Assembly (NCBI GenBank): GCA_037127255.1
Contig: JBANSL010000008.1
Location: 1,388,896 to 1,452,895, forward strand
Direction: 5' to 3'
From: Persicaria tinctoria
Taxonomy: Eukaryota > Streptophyta > Magnoliopsida > Caryophyllales > Polygonaceae
Length of the DNA stretch: 64,000 nt
Below, piece after piece: positions 13,001 to 22,877 of the stretch. Under the pieces are notes generated by a model, which was given only the letters and a program-made list of their open reading frames with translations, was not told the origin of the DNA and did not search any database. The first letter of the stretch is position 1; every line of letters starts with the position of its first letter. The position numbers and the translations under genes were made by a program.

Positions 13001-15096
13001 TCATCAGAACTGGATGAATTGAATCGTATGTGCTTGCCAAGGAAATCTTTATGAGCCGAGGAGAATGAAGCAACACGCTGACTTATGCTGTTGTAGCGTT
13101 CATCTATCTGTTTTTTCTCCAAAGAGAAGAGAGGACGCTTTTTTCTCTTCTTACTAGAATTCGTTTCTTTTTTATAGAACAGCTTCATCAAAGCATTATC
13201 TTGACGAAGGGCTTCACGGATAAATCCAATGTGCGTCCTAAAGTAAAGCACTTACAATGGTAAGTAACAGCGTCAAGTTATAAATATTCCACAGTATAAT
13301 GACAAAACATTTAATATCAGTGTAGCTATAGAGAAGCTGAGGATAAGGTAGTGCCATATTCCGCGGCCAGCAGAAAAAAACTAGATAACATAAATGCGAA
13401 ACAGAATAAATTTCCAGGGCAATAACATTGCAAACAGGTCCTTGGTTCAAGAGGGACTTCTAAGATTGTGCTAAGAAATTAGAGGTTTCGCTATGAGCTA
13501 TAACTGTCAAAATTATGAAAATATTGCAGTCAACATTGTGAAAGGCAAAGCAAAAAGGCAAATCCTGGCAAAGAGGCTATAAGTTATAATTGGAGGTTTA
13601 GTCTTTGAAATGAGTTTTCCCAGTGTAAGGCTTAAGTACTTTAAGAGTTTCACACTCAGTTAATCTTCAACTGTTTACCTTTCATTTCAATGTTACCCGA
13701 CACATAAAGGCAATATTCTAGCCAGGTCTTCAGTGTTACAAATCAAGGATGGACATGATACTGAAAGGAAAGGCTATCAATAATGAAAGTGAAACAAATC
13801 AACAGACTGTAAGCAGCATGATATGTTTAGCAAGTACCAATCTGCTACGCATGAATGTACCACAGAATTTGCCAAACTATTAAGGCTTACCTATCTTATT
13901 TCCCAGTAAATAAAACCCAATTCGTAGGAGATAATTAGCCACCACAAGCAATCACCAACACTGCAATAATTTTAAAAGCTAAAAAGAAATCTTAAAATGT
14001 CAAGAAAATGCGTACCCCAAGTTCTGAATACGCAAGCCCATCTTTTCCCAGGTAGGGACTTTGCATTCATTAGCAACAAAATTCAGGAATTCTTCTCCAT
14101 CAATACTCTTTCCTTTGAGTTTTAAAATGAACATCTTGAGATGCGAAATGATCTCCTCGCCTGTAATCTTATATACTTCAGTCATATCTTTTGACAAAAA
14201 ATAGTGCTCAATGAGTGGATGCCGAACTAAAGGACCCAATCCAAGTTCTTCAAACTTCTCAATGCCCTCATTCTTACATATAGCCACTTGTATGTCATGC
14301 AAAGACGAAATTGCCCGAACAGCAACAAAACAGTGGATAAAGGAATTAATCTGGGGAAGAAGAAAACAACTCAATTAATAATATGATCAATGAGTCTCAA
14401 ACTAACTAATCTGCAAATTGGAAAGTTTATTGAGCACCAGAAAAGCGCGCAAATTACCTTCCCTTCCGTAACAATAAGGCTGTGGAGGGAGGGAACTTGC
14501 TGAAGCTGAAACCCCAGCGATTCCCAGGACTCCGCTTTGAGCTTCACCAACACAGATTGAATCACTTTCCAGGTAGAAACGTTTTCCGCAGAGGCAATAA
14601 GTTCACGCCGAGCTTCCTCGACCGCAACTTCAATCTTATCAAGATTTTCCCTTCGATTGGGAGGCAGATTACGCTGCTGGCGTTGGAATTGGGCAGGGAA
14701 CTTGGGGCTTTGATTCTGAACTGGAGGATGTGGTTTCTGCATAGGAGGAGGAGGTGGCGGTGGCGGTGGCGGCGGCGGCGGCTGAGCCTGGAAATTAGCA
14801 CCTTGCGAGGCATCCACATTGCTTGAGGAAGCAACGTTGTTAGGATATTGGACTAAAGACGCGATTTGCTGCAATAAGAGATGGGGATCATGAATCTGAT
14901 GGTTAGGGTTTTGGAAGTAAGGGTTGTTGTACGATTGAGGGTGGAATTGCGCATAGGGAGGCGGATTCTGATAGGCAAAATCCGGCCTGTAATCCGCCGG
15001 CGGATGTTGATGCGATGGGGCGTCGTTTCTGCCGCCGTTGCGACCTCTGCGACTGTCGCCACCGCGACGGTGGAAGGGGGGAGTGTGTCTCTGCAT
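1016..15096 (-). CDS. NOV: NO VEIN (NOV)-like protein: GHKL/HSP90-type ATPase with NOV C-terminal domain
   Basis: NOV is a plant nuclear protein needed for leaf vein development and auxin-dependent patterning. I join 13 exons: 15096-14458, 14350-14016, 13237-12619, 12008-11904, 11177-11000, 10530-8849, 8427-8215, 7670-5406, 5140-5031, 4567-4180, 4086-3769, 2574-2317 and 2134-1016. All junctions are GT-AG and all phases agree, giving 2,742 residues, close to the Arabidopsis length as I recall it. The N-terminus is basic (RRGG..RRGR) and then proline-rich, with a run of prolines. Residues 187-200 of exon 1 lead into a helical region. The ATPase N-box I-Q-N-A-D-D-N spans the exon 6/7 junction, with the first isoleucine at about 1187. 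G-Q-K-G-I-G-F-K-S-V-F-R follows near 1246-1257. The NOV_C (DUF3883) domain at about 2612-2715 contains Y-D-I-V-I-G and F-M-E-V-K-A-T. A 1.2-kb intron (2575-3768) is the longest. The start is the first ATG in an exon preceded by stops. Confidence 0.95.
3268..3283. repeat. (GT)n microsatellite in a NOV intron
   Basis: A perfect GT run of about eight units lies in the 1.2-kb NOV intron. It is a likely length-polymorphic marker with no other role visible. Confidence 0.9.
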
Positions 15097-15261
15097 AGAG
15101 AGGAGGAGGGGGCGGGAAAGAGGAGCACAACTAGGAAGGGTTTAGGGTTTTAACCTTCTAGGGCATTGGAGTAACCAACCGCCTCAGGCTCCCAAAGAGG
15201 CCAAAGTCCTAATACGGATATGATTTTCACCAGTGTGCTGATAAACTCTCAAGTGAAAAGT

Positions 15262-15792
15262 AAAAAAAATGATAAATACACCGCTAACTTTTACTTATAC
15301 ATCGCTAATCTTCACAACATGTTACGGAATGGGTTCAGTAACATAGTGTGAAATATTTTCAATAGTTGAACAAACGGGACTCAATGGGAGGCAAAATGTC
15401 CACACCATGTTGCAGACCTTACTTCGCAACTCACTACGGAAAATCAGATGCGTCAAAACTCTGCAACCTGTTGCGGTGCTCTCGTGCCTTTTCCATGCAT
15501 AACGCAGCTACTTGCTAGTTTTTTTTATGGATGCTACGTAACAAGTTGCGTATTAGTTTTAAAAAAAAATATGAATCGCCTTCCCATAAGAACGTTAAAA
15601 AAAATACGATGAATTCCACCGTCTGTTGCAGACTTATTTTCGTAATGTGTTGCGGAGTATTTTAAGCTTCCCCTATTGACGTGTTTGGTGCGGTTTCTCA
15701 TGCATTCCGCAACTCCTTGCGGAACCCACCCCGCAACATGTTGAGAAGATTAACGTTGCCAGTACAAATTACTGGTGTATTTAGCTTTTCCC
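15262..15792. mobile_element. Foldback MITE with long imperfect terminal inverted repeats, probably MULE-like
   Basis: The left end reads TAAATACACC and, about 45 bases in, ACAACATGTT-C/G-CGG. The right end read on the opposite strand gives the same two blocks in the same order (CTAAATACACC, then CAACATGTTGCGG). The ends therefore form an inverted repeat of about 80 bases. Inside, two halves (about 15408-15515 and 15628-15722) form a degenerate direct repeat, each with TTGCAGAC near the start and CATGCAT further in. Both flanks are A-rich (GTAAAAAAAA and GAAAAAAAAA), compatible with a decayed 9-bp target duplication but not proof of one. There is no coding capacity. The exact ends are uncertain by about 8 bp. 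Confidence 0.7.
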
Positions 15793-16902
15793 GAAAAAAA
15801 AATTGCACTAAATTTTTTAGATTGAAAATCAAGTGATTAAAAAAAAATCAAAATAGAATACAATCATGAATCACCAACTCATTAACTATAACACTATTGA
15901 ATAGCTCAAAAACCATAGTGAGATGGATCATAGATTCATAATGTATCGGCCATGAAATATCTTTTATAAAATAGATTTATTCTTTGGTTTACAAACACAA
16001 ATAACTTTCACAAAAAAAGACATAAGAAAATTTGAAACATCCACGAATGAGATGAGAAATTTATTAATGTCAAATAACCTAGTAAAAGGAGTCATAGAAA
16101 ACAAAAGTTACATGTTGGAAGAGACGAAAATCAATCTCCCAACCTAAAGAAAGAAGAAAAGATTAGAAGTTGTAGACTTGTGGTGGAGGCTTGAGTTTTG
16201 AAGATAGGCTTTTTTTATTAATAGTAGATGTTCCATGTAGTTTTATGGAAAACATACCAATTAACCAGCGGTAGTGTCCAAAGATCTCTTGGTTCAAATC
16301 CCGGATAGTTGCTCTTTATTTACCTCGGCCATTCCGGGGTTCGAACCGGGGACCTATGGGTACTACCCACAAGTCCTTTCCGGTGAGCCATTCCGGAATG
16401 GTGTTGCTCTCTATTTACCAAAATCAAGGAAAATCCGAAAATATACCACCATACTAGTTCAATGCCTGCACCAATTCTAAATTGTTACATAGGGATGTTG
16501 CCTGAAATTCCCCGGGAAGTAAGTAGCGATACAATCATAAGATCAAAATAAACAAAATAAAGGATTTGTATAGCCTCAACAGTCAGTCTACAGTGAAACC
16601 ATAATTTTCCCCTTTGCACTTTCTTCATAGAGAAAGCATAGAATTTGAAGGTCGCTAAAAACAACATATGATTACAAAGTTACAAGTGATAGCAAAAACA
16701 AACATGCACCTTTTTTTTCCACCAGGCAAACCACATCTATATAGTAAAAAATTAACCATCAGAATCTTCCTCAATCCCCTGCAATTGGCTTACTATCGAA
16801 TCTGAGTTGGCAGTTGCAGGAGAAACGAGAAGATGCGTGAATGTAAGGAACTTCCACGGATGTTTCTTTGGAACTTGTTTCTGGGTTCGGCACTAAAATT
16901 CG
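15793..16902. other. Intergenic spacer, AT-rich, with one tRNA/SINE-like patch and the ARPC4 3' region
   Basis: This lies between the MITE and the ARPC4 stop codon. It holds the tRNA-like repeat listed separately and, at 16752-16892 on the minus strand, an open frame of about 46 codons without an ATG (see findings). Nothing else is recognised. Confidence 0.5.
16265..16400. repeat. tRNA/SINE-like dispersed repeat
   Basis: Two box-B-like motifs are present: GGTTCAAATCC on the plus strand (about 16291) and GGTTCGAACC, a near palindrome, at about 16338. The stretch TACTACCCACAAGTCCTTT, followed by a GTGAGCCATTCCGGAATGG-like block, recurs in diverged form at 61873-61912, so this is a dispersed family. 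No complete tRNA fold can be drawn. A SINE fragment is the most likely origin. Confidence 0.45.
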
Positions 16903-19324
16903 TTAAATGAATTGTTTCAGGAATTCTGTAGCCACAAGCCTTCCTCGCGTATTTACTGATAGTTTCAATTCACTTATCTCCTTCTCGATGTCCTGAAATC
17001 AAATAAAGATAACTATGTTGGTAAACTAATGATCAATCTGTAGTGGCCAAGTGACACGGGATAAACGAGTTAAACCAATATATTTTTTCAAATTCAGGCT
17101 TCAAACGAAAGAAGATAATCGCCAATTTTAGAAGAATCTTGCAGGTACTGGAGGAAAAAAAAACAGAATCAGTCGAATGCAGAAGACGGTGTGGCTTAGA
17201 TTGGAAGTCTTACCTCCATAAACTGAACAATGAAGTCAATGAGTTTTTGTTTTTGCATTTCCTCACAGTGATAGTTTGTGATGAGAAAGCTAATGTCAAA
17301 GCCCTGCCAAATGATGCAATGCAAGTGTGAGGAATCTTAACATTCCCAAATCACCAGCCTCTAGGAATCTGAGTGCAATTTGCAATTGTAAGTTCTTATA
17401 ACAAAGGCATTTAGACCACATATTCTTCAGCCCTCATTGACATACCTGCACAGGTTTTCTCCTCAAGACCTGAAATGCTTCGGCTCTCATTGACAAAAAT
17501 CTAAGGAATTTTTTCGTTAGTATATTTTCAAGCTCATCTGCCTGTTTCACCTGTAAATAGACATGGAAGGCGATGCCATATGAGCTATGAAGGGCTACCC
17601 ATATAAGTGAAATAAGCAAGCAAGAAAAGATATCTCAAGCTTAAGATCCTCACCTTGAGACTTATGCGTAGTGAGTTGATTGATGTTTCAATCAAGCATT
17701 TTTCAGCTTCATTTCGACAAATCACAATCTGTGGAATAACTTCACATCAGACTCAGAACAAGTGCACTTACAGAAGATGACACAATAAACTGAACCAGGC
17801 CATTAGGGTCCTCGACTCTTCGTCTTGGGCAATAAAAAAAAGGTTACTAACAGAAACAACAGTCATTCTTCATTTCTTCTGGATGAAATAAAGGGTTATT
17901 ATCAAATGATGGGTAGGCAGACAGATCATGCCCAATCCAATTTTTGACATGAAATTAATATATTCGGACAATTTTCTATGCATGGTAATGTGAATTCCCC
18001 CCTCAGCATCCTTTAGCCCTGATCCCCCGCAGCTTCCTCAATGCAGTGAATAAGTTCAAAACAAGACAAAAAGAAACATATCCAGGCTATCCATCCCAAA
18101 GACAAACCAGCCAAGTATTGAAATCCGAAGGCCGGACACAAATTCCTTCTATAGTTACAATAATAAAATTACAGGAATGTTTGAAAATAAATGCTTGAAA
18201 AACATCACCATAATGCATGACTCTGATTTAAGCTCTATCAGTCACAGTTTTGTAGAAAGGTATGACAACACAGTTTCAACTAAGGCATTAATTCAAATTT
18301 GGGTGAAATAATCAAGCAAATACATAAATACATACACTCGAAAATCACCAGATTACCAGCTTCAGGCATGAAGAAAATTAAGGTTGGGATAGTACTTATG
18401 CAAATATGGGGACGGGGAAAACATGAATGAGATCTGAGGCATTAAATCAGGCAGATGAAAGATGTTCAAGACTCCTTACAGGATTCAGCAGAAGCTCAGG
18501 GCTGGTCCTGAAAATGACATTTAAAAATACATAACAGAAGACATTAGTCCATGTTTCTTCAATGTTTTGCAGGAACAAAACATGTCAAGATATTATCATG
18601 GATGCATATAAGCACTACCAGATGAGCAAAAATAGTTCTCATACTGTCATACATTACCAAAGCCAAACCCCCAATCAATCAATGAGGCAATCATCATAAA
18701 AGAAGCACTTGTTTATAAGTTACAACGGATAACACATAAAATCAGAAGCTTGAGAAGCTTTAAAAACTTCTTTCATTTCAAGATGTGTGAATTGAAAAGA
18801 AAACTACAATGAACCAACAACAAGGAAAATAAATCTGGGTGCAGTTAGATAACATACTTCAATTCGACCTCGGGTTTGTTATGTCTTTCTACCTCTTGAC
18901 AGGGAAAGTTCTGTAAACAAAGACGCCATTTTTTTTAGCAACAAATCTCACCAATCGCCAATCACCTCTATATCAAGCCCTAGGTTATGCGAAATTGCAG
19001 GACCAAGATCATTACCTGGAGACACAAAGCTGCCTCTAGAGTGTTCCTTATGCAAGCCAAGTACAACTTCATTGTGTTTGCCTGATAAAACAACCACACC
19101 GCTTACAATTTCAATCTAGTTTATGCATAGGATCGGAATTGAAACTGTTTATGTTAAACCACTGCAATCGAAGATCTCTATCTATCTGGAAGTGTACAGC
19201 AAATTGGATTTGTGCACTGCACTCGAGCGACGATGTTGATTTGGAGTTTATTGCTGTAAACCTAAACTAATGATTGCGAAAACTACAATTGAAGGAGAAT
19301 GAAATAGTTTAATTTAAATACCAT
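16903..19324 (-). CDS. ARPC4: Actin-related protein 2/3 complex subunit 4 (ARPC4)
   Basis: ARPC4 is the 20-kDa core subunit of the seven-subunit ARP2/3 complex that nucleates branched actin filaments. In plants it acts with SCAR/WAVE in trichome and pavement-cell shape. Eight exons: 19324-19322, 19081-19016, 18910-18858, 18507-18480, 17728-17654, 17550-17446, 17303-17214 and 16992-16903. They join in phase to 169 residues, which I recall as the normal plant length. Diagnostic stretches are [27 protein letters not shown] and the C-terminus A-T-E-F-L-K-Q-F-I. Exon 1 contributes only the ATG: the donor GT follows it directly. The next exon, beginning GCA-AAC-ACA, has its own in-frame ATG four codons in, but M-A-N-T matches the family N-terminus better. 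Intron 4 (752 bp) is the longest. Confidence 0.96.
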
Positions 19325-19480
19325 TGGATTCGAGATCTGGAACGAAACTTCCGTCTTCTAATTCGTATTTTGGAGGCGCAATCGATCTGATTTGACCATA
19401 AACACAAAAGTGAGAGATTTGGGAAGAGAACAGACGAAAGCAGCCCTTCCGCGCAGGCATTAAAAAATAAAATAAAAAAT

Positions 19481-19573
19481 TCCGACCTGCCGGATTCGAA
19501 CCAGCGACCTAAGGATATCTGACGAATTATTACAAACTACAGTCCTCCGCTCTACCAACTGAGCTAAGGTCGG
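19481..19573 (-). tRNA. tRNA-Tyr (anticodon GTA) with intron
   Basis: Read on the minus strand, it starts CCGACCTTAGCTCAGTTGG (acceptor and D arm) and ends GGTTCGAATCC plus the closing acceptor strand GGTCGG and discriminator A. The anticodon loop is CTGTAGA, with GTA in the middle. It is interrupted after the base 3' to the anticodon by an intron of about 20 bases, as in other plant tRNA-Tyr genes. The mature length is then 73 nt. A T-rich stretch follows the 3' end and suits a Pol III terminator. It lies 157 bp upstream of the ARPC4 start codon, on the same strand. Confidence 0.96.
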
Positions 19574-20487
19574 TTATTGAAACAATTTCGAGATAAATAA
19601 TTAAGAACTCATTACTAATTAAATTTTTTTCTAAAACATATTTTGGATTCATATGGGACGGGGTTGAAAAAGTGACTAAAATTATAAACAAATTGAAATT
19701 GAAAATTTATGTAAAATAAAGGTTGAAAGATTATGAAATAATATAAACTTCATATGGGCTAAAAAACAATTTATTTGTAAAAAGTGAAGTTTATTTGGTT
19801 ATTGTTACGGATATTATGATAATTTCAAACCAAATAAATTAAATAAAAATAAATAAAAAAGTGAAAAGCTACAAATCTTAGTTTTTTTTTAATCACAAAT
19901 TTTAACTATAAATTCTATTATTATCATCCTCGTACACTGTTTTTTTCAAGTGATCCAAATAAACAGTTTTAAAACCGTTTATTTGGACCCCATACACACC
20001 CATTAACTACTCAGAGATGCTTTGTAAATAATTACAAACACAAATACGAATTGTGAGTTGTAAGGATGTTTAGTGTGTTATGTTTTATCTAAATTACGAA
20101 CACAATTGTACATGTCACAATTGACAACTTTAATGTATGTTTCTCTATTGAAGTTTGATGATTTCCCTTCATTTGTGTTTGTTCAACAATGTACAACAAC
20201 AACAATTTCAATATATCCCGTTCAAAGCAGATTATAAGGGGTAATGTATGGGAAAATGGGACTACTAGAGGTCCAACACATTTCGATGCTTCAAAATTCA
20301 ACCTGTAATAATTTAACAAATTTATCTCACTTGTATTCAACATTTTATTCTACGAGACTGCTTTTAGATGTAGAATATTTCATCTTAATTACCATTCAGA
20401 CGACATTTATATCTTGATACAAAACTTTACTTTTTAAAGTGATTCAGGAATAATTTTATTATAATAACAATAACAACAATAATAGTA
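19574..20487. other. AT-rich intergenic spacer
   Basis: Strongly AT-rich sequence upstream of the tRNA gene. I see no coding signal or clear repeat until the Stowaway element at its end. Confidence 0.5.
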
Positions 20488-20723
20488 CTCCCTCTGTTAA
20501 TTAAAACTTGTCGTTTACTATTCATGCACGCTTTTTTAGAATGATAAAAACTATATAAAATATTAACTTTTTTAACATTTGTTTTTATAAATACATACTT
20601 AATAGTAAGAACTATGAAATTATTTTAAAAAAATATTTAAAAAGTTAATATTTTATATAGTTTTTAACACCTCAAAAAGTGTGCGTGAATAGTAAAACGT
20701 CAAGTTTTAATTAACGGAGGGAG
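20488..20723. mobile_element. Stowaway-type (Tc1/mariner) MITE
   Basis: The element begins CTCCCTCTGTTAATT and ends AATTAACGGAGGGAG, an inverted repeat that continues inward for most of its length (TTTTATATAGTTTTTA in the middle). It is flanked by TA on both sides, the mariner target duplication. It is 236 bp, with no ORF. Confidence 0.93.
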
Positions 20724-20773
<50 letters not shown>

Positions 20774-20774
20774 T
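20724..20774. repeat. (ATA)n/(TTA)n palindromic microsatellite
   Basis: ATA units run into ATT units directly at the TA target site of the Stowaway element, forming a self-complementary hairpin of about 50 bases. Confidence 0.9.
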
Positions 20775-21057
20775 GTTAAGTTGAGTATCCTGGTGACTTT
20801 GTAGTGTTATTATTTTTTGAAAAGTTAAATATTCAACGTATCCATTTTAAAATACAAATCATTTAATTTTATGAGAAACTAACTAGAAACACTTAAAGGG
20901 GAGTTTTGTTTAGATTCGCCTATTATAGAGGGCATGTTACCTCTTTTGTTGTGCTTTTTTTTTTGTTATATTTTCGACGTTTTTTCGTCTGTCGACTTAC
21001 CAAACTACGGATAGTTAAGCATGTTTGATCTCAATTTTTTATTTTATTTAAAAAAAA

Positions 21058-22518
21058 GGAAATTTTACAGAAAACCACCCCTTATTTATTAGGCTTTTCA
21101 TTTAACCACCCCTTATACAAAACCTTTCACTAAACCACCCCTTATTTATTAGGCTTTTCATTTAACCACCCCTTATACAAAACCTTTCACTAGACCATCC
21201 CTTATTTATTAGGTTTTTCATTTAACCACCCCTTATACAAAACCTTTCACTAAATTAACCACCCCTTATATAATCCCGTCAACAGATGACCACCCCTACC
21301 TCTATTCCGTCCAATTTGATGTTAAATTTTTTCGAAAAGACCGAAATGCCCTTTCTTTTTTTAACTATCCATATTCAACCTTTATGCTGCCATATATAGA
21401 AATCCTACGATCGTCCAGACTTCAGAGCCATCGACGAACTTCAGGCTACACGACCAGGGGATTCGGAGAGGGATTCGATGATGTAAACTGATCATGAATG
21501 CAGAAGGTTCTCCAATCACAAGGTATAATCAATGTTCTAAAAAACGCTCGGAGGATGCTCGGCGGTGAGGTACCGCCAAGACGGTTCGGCGGCCTTATTG
21601 GCGGATTCTTAGCGGTCAAAACGTTTTCTTAATATTTTCTTATATTTACCATCACTACATTAACAAAAAACATAATGTAAATGAAAGTTATATGATTAAG
21701 TCGTGACCATTTTAACTTTATTTTGCTAAAAACGAACAAAAGGTGACATAAACATATATGTTAAAAAACAAAAACTCAATCCATATCATCTAAACTTATA
21801 TGTCTCTTCATTTCCATATAAACAATTAAACAAAGCAACTCTTACTTGCTATCTTACTATACTAATCAATAAACAAAGCAAATAAACAACACTTGACAGT
21901 GATCACAAACAAACTAAGTTACTGTCTTTACTGATCAATACTCAATATATAGTCATATAAAATTATACATCACAGACACAGACTCATAGTACAATCGAAT
22001 CAACTAATATATATATACACTGATCACAAACAAAAAATTAAAAAAACCACAATTCATAGACAATTAAACGATCCTGATGTTCGTTCAAAATCAAGAGGGT
22101 TGTTCATTCGAAATTAATTAACAAGCTAGTGAATCCGGTCGAGCACCACCCGAGTCACCGCCAAGCCAGTCGTGATCCACCAGTCCACCACTAGAGAACT
22201 GGATAAATCGAGCACGAGCAGAGGCAAGAGAGTCAAAGATGGATAGTTTTAAAAAGGACATTTTGGTCTTTTCATAATTTTTTAACATCAAATTGGATGG
22301 AATAGAGGTAGGGGTGGTTATCTGTTGACAGAATTATATAAGGGGTGGTTTAGTGAAAGGTTTTGTATAAGGGGTGGTTAAATGAAAAGTCTAATCAATA
22401 AGGGGTGGTTAAATAAAAAGCTTAATCAATAAGAGGTGGTTTAGTGAAAGGTTTTGTATAAGGGGTGGTTAAATGAAAAAAGCCTAATAAATAAAGGGTG
22501 GTTTCCGGTAAAATTTCC
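21058..22518. mobile_element. Non-autonomous Mutator-like element (MULE) with repeat-built long TIRs
   Basis: The left end is GGAAATTTTACAGAAAACCA and the right end, reversed, is GGAAATTTTACCGGAAACCA. Both are bordered by the same 10 bases TTAAAAAAAA (21048-21057 and 22519-22528), a target duplication in the MULE size range. The TIRs span about 310 and 280 bp and are built from tandem units of about 60 bp containing AACCACCCCTTAT. Just inside, both arms share CCTCTATTCC-G/A-TCCAATTTGATG. The middle is a GC-richer patch near 21400-21610 and an AT-rich remainder. There is no transposase ORF. The central part could be captured host DNA, but I do not recognise any gene in it. Confidence 0.85.
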
Positions 22519-22877
22519 TTAAAAAAAACCAGTGCAGTCGGAATAGTAACCGAAGCCGAAGGTACGGGTCAGAACCCGACCCGAATACCCAAAGTCTCAA
22601 AGCATCACCGCCAAATCCAATTCAGTATAGTTCGTACATCTCAATCAAAATTTCAGATTCTCATTCCTCACAACAAATCTACACCGTAGTTTTCAAAGAA
22701 GGTTTCTTTGGATCACACCATTAAATTCTCTTCCAAATCCTCGTATCCATGAGGAGGTAAATCAAGTAGAGCATTAAAGCAAGCGGATCTTCACTCCTCC
22801 GTTTGCTGTCACCTTTCATTTTTTATTTTTTTTGAAGATTTCGATTTTTATTTTCGATTTTCTGCAGAGCGGGGGAT

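Noticed and set aside
12590..13076. Overlapping ORFs in other frames around NOV exon 3
   Set aside because: The acidic and basic low-complexity exon keeps several frames open by composition; only one joins in phase.
14482..15153. Arginine-rich plus-strand ORFs opposite NOV exon 1
   Set aside because: They are complements of the proline- and arginine-coding tract, a shadow of the real exon.
16265..16400. A functional tRNA gene
   Set aside because: Only box-B-like motifs are present; no acceptor stem, D arm or anticodon arm can be folded.
21058..21300. Regular repeats of about 60 bp resembling a CRISPR-like array
   Set aside because: Units are contiguous without unique spacers, occur inverted at the other end, and form the TIR of a MULE with target duplications in a plant genome.
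22498..22689. ORF starting in the MULE right end
   Set aside because: It spans the element border and the OFUT-like 5' flank; no protein similarity.
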